32,820 nucleotides of DNA from Acidiferrobacteraceae bacterium (GTDB lineage: Bacteria > Pseudomonadota > Gammaproteobacteria > HyVt-429). A program made the position numbers and the translations under genes. The notes under the pieces are model-generated. The model made no database searches. It had not been told where the DNA came from and worked only from the letters and a program-made list of their open reading frames with translations. Below are positions 26,601 to 32,820 of the stretch, piece after piece (the first letter of the stretch is position 1; each line of letters begins with the position of its first letter). The DNA lies in assembly GCA_011052015.1 (NCBI GenBank), contig DRJZ01000113.1, forward strand, positions 1 through 32,820. Reading direction: 5' to 3'.

Positions 26601-29600
26601 GTGCCCGTCGCCGACGATGCCTGGATTTACTGGCGCGTTCGTGCTGAATCGGACAGTGGAGTAAATGGTGCGTGGAATGCGGGTCAGGCGCTGTTTATCA
26701 ATGACAATGGCATTGATGCTCAGCCGTTGATAAGTTTCATCACACCGATAGCCGATGTGGTCCTGTCCAAGGGCAGCATAACCCTGCAGTGGGACGACGT
26801 GGATCCCGATAGCCAGGCCACCATCGCGCTGTATTACGATACCGATAATAGCGGTGCCGATGGCGTATTGATTGCCGAGAATATCGCGGAGAATCCGGAC
26901 GCCATGGCTGACCGATATCTCTGGGGTATTACGGGCATAGCCGAAGGCCAATATTACGTCTATGCCACGATCTCCGATGGCAACACCAGCAGCACGGTCT
27001 ATGCCCCTGGCAGTGTCTCCATCCAAACGCCGGGCATTAGTGTCACACCATCAGGCGTGCTGAATACCGCCGAAGCTGCGGGTAACACTCAATTTGAAGT
27101 GAGCTTAAAGAGCCAACCTCAATGGCCGGTGACGATCAGCGTGCAATCGAGCGATGAGAGTGAAGGGACAATCGATAGCGCAGAACTCAATTTCAACGCG
27201 GATAACTGGAATATACCGCAGACGGTCAACGTCAGCGGGGTAGACGACGCCATTGATGATGGTGATGTGGCCTACACGGTCTTACTCAAGACCACCGCGA
27301 GTATCGATCCTGACTACTACAGTTTGTCACCAGCTGCGATTGAGTTGACCAATACAGATAACGACGCATCGGGTGTGACGGTGGCACCGGTGAGTGGATT
27401 GATCACCACCGAGGCCGGTGGCACAGCAAGCTTCAGCGTGGTCCTGACCAGTGAACCCACCGCAGCGGTCACTATTGCGTTGACTTCGAGTGACAGCACG
27501 GAAGGGTCGGTAGCCCCGAGCATTAACTTCACCGCTGCAAATTGGAACGATCCGCAGTCCGTGATCGTCACCGGTGTCAACGATGACGTAGATGACGGCG
27601 ATCAGAACTACACCATTGGCCTGGAGCTTGGTACCAGTAGCGATCCGATCTATAAAGCACTGCCTGCACTGAGCGTTGCTGCGACCAATCAAGACAATGA
27701 TGAGTCTGGCGTGACGGTGACGCCGGTTGGTGGTTTGATCACCACCGAGGCCGGTAGTACCGCAAGCTTCACCGTGATACTTACCAGTGAGCCGATTGCA
27801 CCGGTGACTGTCTCGCTGACTTCGAGTGACAGCAGTGAAGGGTCAGTGGCCTCGAGTATTAACTTCACCGCATCAAATTGGAACAATCCACAGACCGTTA
27901 CCGTTACTGGCATCAATGATGATGTGGATGATGGCGATCAGAATTACAGCATCGGTTTGGATCTCGGTACCAGCGCCGATCCTGTCTATAAAACACTTGC
28001 CCCACTGAGTGTTACTGTCACCAACCAGGACGATGACGAGTCCGGTGTCATTGTTACGCCGACAACTGGACTTGCGACCACAGAAATTGGCGGTACCGCA
28101 GCCTTCACCGTGGCCCTGACCAGTGAACCCACTGCGCCGGTGACCATTGCGTTGACCTCCAGTGACACCACTGAAGGCACAACGAACGCATCGCAACTTG
28201 GTTTTGATGCCAGCAACTGGAAGACCCCGCAGACCGTCACGATCACGGGTGTCAATGACGATGTCGATGACGGTGATCAAAATTACATCATTGGCCTGAA
28301 TCTAAGCAGTAGTGCCGATCCGACCTATAAGGCCTTGGCGCCACAAAGTGTTTCTGCGATCAACCAAGACGATGATGCGTCCGGTGTAACGGTGACGCCC
28401 AATAGTGGATTGATCACCACCGAGGCCGGAGGTGCAGCAAACTTCACCGTGGTCCTGACCAGTGAACCTACTGCAGCGGTGACCATCGCGTTGACCTCCA
28501 GTGACACCACTGAAGGCACAACGAACGCATCGCAACTTGGTTTTGATGCCAGCAACTGGAAGACGCCACAGACCGTCACGGTCACCGGCGTCAATGACGA
28601 CGTAGACGATGGCGATCAGAACTACACCATCGGTCTGGATCTGGGCACCAGTGCCGACCCGATCTATAAAGGATTGGTCGCGCTCAGTGTCGCCGCCACT
28701 AACCAGGACGATGATGAGTCGGGTGTCAGCGTCACGCCGAACAACGGATTGATCACAACCGAGGTCGGTGGAGCAGCAAGTTTCACCGTGGTACTGACCA
28801 GTGAGCCCACTGCCCCGGTGACCATCGCATTGATCTCCAGTGACACCACCGAAGGGTCGGTAATACCGAGCATTGGCTTCACTGCTACGAATTGGCGCGA
28901 TCCACAGACCGTTATCGTCACTGGCGTCAACGATGCCGTGGACGATGGCGATCAAAACTACACGATCAGCTTGGATTTAAGCACGAGTGCCGATCCAATC
29001 TATAAAGCACTGCCTACGCTCAGTGTCGCCGTCACCAACCAGGACGATGATGTATCGGGTATCACGGTCACACCGGATAGTGGATTGATTACAACAGAGG
29101 TGGGCGGTACGGCAAACTTCACCGTTGTATTGAACAGTGAACCTACTGCAGCGGTGATCATCGCGCTGACCTCCAGTGACACCAGTGAAGGAGTCGTTGA
29201 TCTGCCGCAGATCCAGTTCACTGCCGGTAACTGGAACGCCCCGCGGACGATTACTGTGACGGGTGAAGATGACAAGGCTCAGGACGAAGACGTGGACTAC
29301 GGTATCGATCTATCGTTTGCCGATAGCGAAGACCCTTTATACGCCGCGTTAGCGCCGAAATCGGTGGGTATTGTTAACCTGGATGATGATATCCCAGAAG
29401 GTCCGAATTGGATGATCGAGGTGGGCACGGCAAACCTGTCGGCGAACAATGCGGCACCGGCCATGGTGACCGTGTCCTTCCGCAAACCGTTCATTGCACC
29501 ACCGCTGGTGTTCTTGTTAGGTGACAGTGCAGGCGCCCAACCGGCCGATGCGCGCATCATTGCGGTAACCACATCCGGTTTCGATGTCGCCCAGGTCATG

Positions 29601-30542
29601 CCCGCCGACAGCACGGCGGCAAACGGACCTATGACAATAAGCTACCTGGCGCTGGATGAAGGTGTGCATCAATTGCCCGATGGCACCCGTCTTGAAGCGA
29701 GAAGTGTGCTGACCACAGACACCCAGTACGGCAAATCCGCCAAGTCGAAGGACGATTGCGACGATAAGGATGACGACGACAAAAAGAAGGGCGAATGCGA
29801 CGATAAGGATGATGACGACAAGAAGAAGGGCGATTGCGACGACAAGAATGATGACGACAAAAAGAAAGGCAAAGGCAAGGACAAGGATGATGACGACAAA
29901 AAGAAGGACGAATGCGACGATAAGGATGACGACGATGACAAGGATGACGATGATAAGGACGACGACAAGAAAAAGTGGACACGCGTCGATTTTATAAACG
30001 CATTCAGTAAAGATCCTGTGGTGTTGGCCCAAATCCAGTCGCTGGCCAATGAGACGGGCGACCCCGTTTATGGTGCCTCAGTGCCGTGGCTGACTGCAGT
30101 CGTGCGCAAGGTTAAAAAAGATCGTGTTGAGCTCGCTCTGGAGCGTAGTGAGGTCGCGCCCGGTAGTGTGGTCCAAGCCGAGACTCTGGCCTATCTGGCC
30201 ATCGAGGCCAATACTTCTGGTACCTTGACCGATGCCTTGGGTAAATCGGTGACCTACGAGACCCTTGCCGTCGAAGAGCAATATGATGGTTGGGATCAGG
30301 GTTGCGATGCCGTGGTGACCTATGAAACCTATTCGGGCCTACCCATCATGTTGGCCAACAAGCAAAGTCGTAAATCCAGTGATGGCGGCTGGTTCCGCCA
30401 ATGTTTTTCCGACACCAATGGACTGGGACTCACCACGGATGAAGATCAATACCGGGATACCGAGCGTCGTCATCCGAAAGAAGATGCGGGAATTTTCATC
30501 TTCTCCAAGCCCTTTGATGTCATCCTGGCGGAGACACCGTGA
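23682..30542 (+). CDS. Giant secreted multidomain surface protein (adhesin-like)
   Basis: A 2286-residue exported protein with an N-terminal signal peptide (basic start, hydrophobic LLLPLMLLAW, cleavage near AQA-QEA). Residues about 30-440 are beta-rich and unassigned. Next come an Ig-like domain (about 446-536), a calcium-binding type-3-like segment (DADTDGLLDEW, DRDGSGDFDGDGITD, about 540-585), five FN3-like units (about 590-1115) and seven tandem Calx-beta-like units of 112-113 residues (27033-29390). The C-terminal part has H-type-lectin-like beta units interrupted by an Asp/Lys/Cys-rich tract (29757-29975). The function is probably adhesion or matrix building with calcium binding. No LPXTG, PEP-CTERM or autotransporter barrel is seen. 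I chose the ATG at 23682 with GGTGGAG upstream; the GTG at 23673 is an alternative. The stop overlaps the next ATG by one base. Confidence 0.88.
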   Translation: MVLFHRSHHRRLPLYGLLLPLMLLAWPAQAQEAVCAIVKIEIKQELTLERQAFDAHMRISNGLDAIALKDVGINVTFADEDGNSVIATSDPNDTAASFFIRVDTMDGIGAIDGTGEVAPATAADIHWLIIPAPGAAGDLPTGRLYFIGAELSYTVGGEVNDISVTPDFITVKPTPGLVLDYFLPDDVYADDPLTTEIEPIVPFDLGVRVKNTRLGTANNLKIESAQPKIVENEQGLLINFELLGTSVNDQPVSNSLLADFGNIAPNSASVARWIMQTTLSGRFVEFTAEYSHADELGGEVTSLLEGVNTHTLVRDVHVDLAGRDGVRDFLAKDGDVLRVYESNGTDTTVTVQSTASSLQLKTGSATDYILTTPVTAGFMYVSLPDPYNGNKVIKRVIRSDGKQLLQANAWLAKRKDRNNIWQNFIRLFDSNGTSSYTIEFGDPFDGPQPPVMQYISDRTTNVEQQVGFLVEASDPNGTIPVLTASPLPAGARFTDQGNGSAILNWTPMQGQSGSYAITYKASDGTLHVTQVAVIVVTPNGDADTDGLLDEWEREHFGNLDRDGSGDFDGDGITDLAEFENNFDPTVPTGPVAPRILAPLYGAEVAQLLPALELTNTLHVPAMSVNYQFEVYADEGLTQLIASAQNIAESSVTTSWILPAALDDNTTYHWRARAYDGSLYSDWVYGEFFVNTANQAPTAPGNNWPMDQRQVDNLKPTLQVTNSNDPDQDKLNYRFEVFADSAMTVAVMRSPAIVEGTAGTTEWILPAALAQSSQYFWRATATDEQGLAAASQTTSFFVNTANASPTAPVISSPSIDDVVDVTNVPLTVTNATDADGQALTYYFELDQFDTFVSAAKQTSGPVSEGASTTAWTTPGLVDGERYFWRAKATDGIADSMWVQGNFVVNLGTAIVPAPVVANPGAMAWVDGLQPVLRVEPSANTQAGTTQYRFEIYADAEMTQGLAEGTSAAPDWEVPVPVADDAWIYWRVRAESDSGVNGAWNAGQALFINDNGIDAQPLISFITPIADVVLSKGSITLQWDDVDPDSQATIALYYDTDNSGADGVLIAENIAENPDAMADRYLWGITGIAEGQYYVYATISDGNTSSTVYAPGSVSIQTPGISVTPSGVLNTAEAAGNTQFEVSLKSQPQWPVTISVQSSDESEGTIDSAELNFNADNWNIPQTVNVSGVDDAIDDGDVAYTVLLKTTASIDPDYYSLSPAAIELTNTDNDASGVTVAPVSGLITTEAGGTASFSVVLTSEPTAAVTIALTSSDSTEGSVAPSINFTAANWNDPQSVIVTGVNDDVDDGDQNYTIGLELGTSSDPIYKALPALSVAATNQDNDESGVTVTPVGGLITTEAGSTASFTVILTSEPIAPVTVSLTSSDSSEGSVASSINFTASNWNNPQTVTVTGINDDVDDGDQNYSIGLDLGTSADPVYKTLAPLSVTVTNQDDDESGVIVTPTTGLATTEIGGTAAFTVALTSEPTAPVTIALTSSDTTEGTTNASQLGFDASNWKTPQTVTITGVNDDVDDGDQNYIIGLNLSSSADPTYKALAPQSVSAINQDDDASGVTVTPNSGLITTEAGGAANFTVVLTSEPTAAVTIALTSSDTTEGTTNASQLGFDASNWKTPQTVTVTGVNDDVDDGDQNYTIGLDLGTSADPIYKGLVALSVAATNQDDDESGVSVTPNNGLITTEVGGAASFTVVLTSEPTAPVTIALISSDTTEGSVIPSIGFTATNWRDPQTVIVTGVNDAVDDGDQNYTISLDLSTSADPIYKALPTLSVAVTNQDDDVSGITVTPDSGLITTEVGGTANFTVVLNSEPTAAVIIALTSSDTSEGVVDLPQIQFTAGNWNAPRTITVTGEDDKAQDEDVDYGIDLSFADSEDPLYAALAPKSVGIVNLDDDIPEGPNWMIEVGTANLSANNAAPAMVTVSFRKPFIAPPLVFLLGDSAGAQPADARIIAVTTSGFDVAQVMPADSTAANGPMTISYLALDEGVHQLPDGTRLEARSVLTTDTQYGKSAKSKDDCDDKDDDDKKKGECDDKDDDDKKKGDCDDKNDDDKKKGKGKDKDDDDKKKDECDDKDDDDDKDDDDKDDDKKKWTRVDFINAFSKDPVVLAQIQSLANETGDPVYGASVPWLTAVVRKVKKDRVELALERSEVAPGSVVQAETLAYLAIEANTSGTLTDALGKSVTYETLAVEEQYDGWDQGCDAVVTYETYSGLPIMLANKQSRKSSDGGWFRQCFSDTNGLGLTTDEDQYRDTERRHPKEDAGIFIFSKPFDVILAETP
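27033..29390 (+). repeat. Seven tandem Calx-beta-like coding repeats
   Basis: Units start at 27033, 27369, 27705, 28041, 28380, 28719 and 29055, each 336 or 339 bp. Each encodes SGVTVTP, GLITTEAGG, FTVVLTSEPTA, SSDTTEG, VTGVNDDVDDGDQNY and NQDDDE-type blocks. Unit 1 (27033) is the most diverged. A 77-bp stretch is identical between 28149-28225 and 28488-28564. Acidic DDDVDDGD blocks fit calcium binding. Confidence 0.85.
29757..29951 (+). repeat. 39-bp tandem repeat encoding an Asp/Lys/Cys tract
   Basis: Five in-frame copies of a 13-codon unit of the form CDDKDDDDKKKG plus an acidic or basic residue. Cys codons are at 29757, 29796, 29835 and 29913; the fourth unit has lost its Cys. A last D/K run continues to about 29975. 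The period is a multiple of three, so copy-number changes would keep the frame. Confidence 0.85.
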
Positions 30543-31465
30543 TGAGGGCCTATCAACACCATGCTCGCTATATTGCCCAATTAATCGGAGCAGTATTGTT
30601 ATATGCGTTGTCGAGCCATATTGCCGCCCAAGAGAAGGGGCCGGTCTATGAGTGCCCGGCCGAACCGACCGCGCAAAAAGATGTAAGGGCAAAGGTCCTC
30701 GCCAGCCTTGAAAAAACAACCCCAAAGACCCGTGACGCCAAAGGCCTGATTTCGGCCCATGCCGTGCGCCTCAAACAAGGTGCCGGGCAACCCATGGTGT
30801 TGGTGGACGTGCGCAGTACCGAAGCCTTTGCACAGGTGCGTATACCTGGGGCACTCAACATTCCTCTATACGCCTTGCGCACTAAAAGCTTTCTGAAATC
30901 CCAACATATTGTCTTGGTAGACACCGGAGCGGCATACGACGCATTGGCCAAGACCGCGAGTCGGTTAAAAACTGCAGGCTTTAAAACCGTATCCATCCTT
31001 GATGGTGGCATGAACGCCTGGCGCCGGGCCAAGGGCCCGACTGTGGGCAACCCCCTGGCGCAACAACGCCTAATGGCGTTGACACCGCAACAATACTTTA
31101 CCGAGCGCGACTATGACCACTGGCTGATGGTCGATATCAGCAGCGCAAAAACCCAAGCGCAAACCAAGCTGTTTGCAAACACGATTAAAGTGCCCTACCA
31201 CAAAGACGAACAACGGTTTTTGAGTGCATTAAAGAAGAAGTTGGCCAAGCGAAAGGCAAAGGGCAAGACCTTTGTGGTCTTGGTAGACGAGGAGGGCATC
31301 AACAATCAACGCCTAGCCGCCCTAGCCAATGATCTGGATAACGCCCAGGTGTTTTACTTGGACGGGGGCCTCAAGGCCTATGGTAACTTCTACCAATCTC
31401 AAAAAACCTTGATGTTGGCCCAGGCCAAGGGCAACCCGGGCCCCAAGCAAAGGTGCCAATTATAG
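30542..31465 (+). CDS. Secreted two-domain rhodanese-like protein lacking catalytic cysteines
   Basis: A 307-residue exported protein: the signal peptide (YIAQLIGAVLLYALSSHIAAQ) is followed by two rhodanese folds. Domain 1 (about 65-165) has VLVDVRSTEAFAQVRIPGALNIPL and ILDGGMNAWRRA. Domain 2 (about 180-290) has LMVDISSAK and FYLDGGLKAYG. At the catalytic Cys position both domains carry Asp (HIVLVDTG and VVLVDEEG), so sulfurtransferase activity is not expected. The two remaining cysteines are near the N-terminus and at the C-terminal end. It starts on the last base of the giant protein's stop (TGATG), and the next gene starts on its own stop (TAGTG). A binding or maturation role for the surface protein is inference only. 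Confidence 0.87.
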   Translation: MRAYQHHARYIAQLIGAVLLYALSSHIAAQEKGPVYECPAEPTAQKDVRAKVLASLEKTTPKTRDAKGLISAHAVRLKQGAGQPMVLVDVRSTEAFAQVRIPGALNIPLYALRTKSFLKSQHIVLVDTGAAYDALAKTASRLKTAGFKTVSILDGGMNAWRRAKGPTVGNPLAQQRLMALTPQQYFTERDYDHWLMVDISSAKTQAQTKLFANTIKVPYHKDEQRFLSALKKKLAKRKAKGKTFVVLVDEEGINNQRLAALANDLDNAQVFYLDGGLKAYGNFYQSQKTLMLAQAKGNPGPKQRCQL

Positions 31466-32349
31466 TGAATACGCGCTACACGCAAATTATGGGTGGGACC
31501 ATCGCAGTGGTCGGTGTGCTGGCCGTGGCGTGGATAATTTGGGGGCCTTCTGGGGAGGGCGACTATCCCATCCAACGCACTATTCGTTACAGCTTTACGG
31601 TAAAAAATGACAGTGCCCACTACATCCAAGACGCCACCTTCTGGACCTACGCCCCGGTCAAGACCACCTCCACCCAGCGTACGATTAACTTAGAGGCTTC
31701 CCATCCCTATACCCTCAAGACGGATGCCTTGGGCAATCAACAGCTCCACTTTATGTTTAAGGCTCTGCCGCCGTACTCCAACAAGATCGTGCGTATTACA
31801 GCGCAATTGGCACTCTCTGACGAGCCCAATGATCTAGCTGTCGATGACCGCGAGGCCTTTTTGCAACCGGCTCCTTATATACAAAGCGATGCCCCGGCGA
31901 TGCAACGATTGGCAAAAAATATTTCAAAGGGCAGCGATTACAAAACCGCCCAGGCCATCTACACCTGGGCCGCCAACAACATTAAGTACAGTGGTTACAT
32001 CCGCGAAGACCGTGGCGCCCTGTATGCCTTAAAGCAACGCAAGGGAGATTGCACCGAATCCATGTATCTGTTTACCGCATTGTCTCGTGCCAATGGCATA
32101 CCGGCTCGGGGTGTGGGGGGTTATGTGGTCAATAAAAGTGCTGTATTGCGGGCAGAGGACTATCACAACTGGGCCGAATTTTATTACGACAGCGCTTGGT
32201 GGATCGCCGATCCCCAAAAGAAGACTTTCGCCAAACGTCCGTCACGTTATATCGCCATGCGCATCATGGGCGTCGATAAATCGAATTCCCAAGCCAGTTC
32301 TCATCGCTTTGCCTATGCTGGTAAGGGCCTTACGGTTCTAATGAATTAG
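31465..32349 (+). CDS. Membrane-anchored transglutaminase-like protein
   Basis: About 294 residues, with an N-terminal membrane segment (IMGGTIAVVGVLAVAWIIWG), a beta-rich region, then a transglutaminase-like core. The core has Cys196 in KGDCTESMYLFTALSRANGIPAR, His234 in YHNWAEFYY and Asp249 in WWIADPQ, the complete Cys-His-Asp triad. Such proteins may act as transamidases or cysteine peptidases in the periplasm. I prefer the GTG at 31465, which overlaps the rhodanese stop by one base as at the previous junction; the GTG at 31453 is an alternative. It follows the exported proteins, so these may be its substrate or partners. Confidence 0.85.
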   Translation: MNTRYTQIMGGTIAVVGVLAVAWIIWGPSGEGDYPIQRTIRYSFTVKNDSAHYIQDATFWTYAPVKTTSTQRTINLEASHPYTLKTDALGNQQLHFMFKALPPYSNKIVRITAQLALSDEPNDLAVDDREAFLQPAPYIQSDAPAMQRLAKNISKGSDYKTAQAIYTWAANNIKYSGYIREDRGALYALKQRKGDCTESMYLFTALSRANGIPARGVGGYVVNKSAVLRAEDYHNWAEFYYDSAWWIADPQKKTFAKRPSRYIAMRIMGVDKSNSQASSHRFAYAGKGLTVLMN

Positions 32350-32381
32350 ACAAGGTTGAAGCACAACAAGATCAGAAAACG

Positions 32382-32820
32382 ATGATGATTGATAGCAACT
32401 TAAAAATGGATACGACAGATCGGGTGAGTGCTCGCACCACTGTGATGCATTGGCTGTTTGTTGGTCTACTCGTTTGCACATCATTTCTGGCAAACACTGC
32501 CCAGGCGGTAGAATTCACCACACCCACCACCATCGGCGCCAATGATACGACCTATGACGGTCAGACCATCACCGTAAACGGCACCACGCTAACAATCGAC
32601 GGCGCCCATACTTTTGTTGACGTCAACCTAATCAACGGCGCGGTGTTAACCCAATCCAACGCCACCTCTCCGACATCATCAAAACTGGTAATCACCACCA
32701 CCAGTCTCAATATTGATGCCAATTCCAATATTGATGTGAGCAGTAAGGGACTGTTACCCACGGTTGAAGTGACGGGATACTCGGGTGGCAGTTACGGTGG
32801 GCGCGGGGGCAATGCCAATA
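32382..32820 (+). CDS. Start of a secreted glycine-rich surface protein (3' end outside the window)
   Basis: The frame opens at two adjacent ATG codons (32382 and 32385) and stays open to the right edge. A signal peptide (WLFVGLLVCTSFLANTAQA, cleavage near AQA-VEF) is followed by Thr/Asn/Asp-rich beta-strand sequence (TIGANDTTYDGQTITVNG) and a glycine-rich turn (GGSYGGRGGN), which resembles large parallel-beta or filamentous adhesin-like proteins. It follows the transglutaminase gene after 32 bases and probably belongs to the same exported cluster. Its family cannot be settled from 146 residues. Confidence 0.75.
   Translation, partial: MMIDSNLKMDTTDRVSARTTVMHWLFVGLLVCTSFLANTAQAVEFTTPTTIGANDTTYDGQTITVNGTTLTIDGAHTFVDVNLINGAVLTQSNATSPTSSKLVITTTSLNIDANSNIDVSSKGLLPTVEVTGYSGGSYGGRGGNAN

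Noticed and set aside
27317..28955. Long open frames on the minus strand opposite the Calx-beta-like repeats
   Set aside because: They mirror the repeat period of the plus-strand gene, have no start signals and show no protein-family features; they come from repeated codon composition.
29517..30049. Minus-strand hydrophobic frames opposite the Asp/Lys tract (runs of Ile/Val/Leu or Ser)
   Set aside because: They are the complement of GAC/GAT/AAG repeats and not real membrane proteins.

Overview
The window comes from a free-living gammaproteobacterium. The main evidence is the conserved block recA-recX-alaS-lysC-csrA-tRNA-Ser(GCT)-tRNA-Arg(ACG), which matches the chromosomal order of that class. 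RNase R, RlmB, a CinA-type PncC and ThpR are also present, and base composition is moderate. I cannot assign a genus from the sequence alone.

Layout. (1) 1-2151: 3' part of a large PAS/GAF hybrid sensor kinase, followed by a REP-like hairpin pair. (2) 2439-4084: a hipBA-type toxin-antitoxin operon on the minus strand, with three related operator-like palindromes upstream. (3) 4242-6209: a truncated, frameshifted ISL3-family transposase next to an intact helical-repeat protein of unknown function. (4) 6385-9704: tRNA-Leu(CAG), rnr and rlmB. (5) 9776-13171: a four-gene stressosome-like module of diguanylate cyclase, RsbT-RsbX fusion, RsbR and RsbS-like protein, with no sigma-B, RsbU, RsbV or RsbW. 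(6) 13251-15006: a small inverted-repeat element, then a lexA/ImuB-like operon on the minus strand. (7) 15178-22600: pncC, thpR, recA, recX, alaS, lysC, csrA and two tRNAs. (8) 22608-23162: integrase debris at the 3' end of tRNA-Arg. (9) 23682 to the right edge: a run of exported proteins comprising a 2286-residue multidomain surface protein, a secreted double rhodanese without catalytic cysteines, a membrane-anchored transglutaminase-like protein, and the start of another secreted protein.

The two most unusual systems are the stressosome-like module and the exported cluster. In the stressosome-like module the kinase and phosphatase share one chain. The RsbS-like protein has Asn59 exactly where the RsbS phosphoacceptor serine should be, while RsbR keeps both phosphoacceptor positions (Ser195 and Thr229, the same 34-residue spacing as in Bacillus). 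The likely output partner is a GGDEF protein. In the exported cluster, genes overlap by one base (TGATG, TAGTG), which suggests tight co-translation of a giant adhesin-like protein with an inactive-looking rhodanese and a transglutaminase-like protein.

The DNA-damage genes are split. LexA is coupled by a one-base overlap to a short ImuB-like protein that lacks the Y-family catalytic acids but keeps a beta-clamp motif, while recA and recX lie about 1.3 kb away on the other strand. A GTTC-N7-GTTC repeat between lexA and pncC is the best LexA operator candidate.
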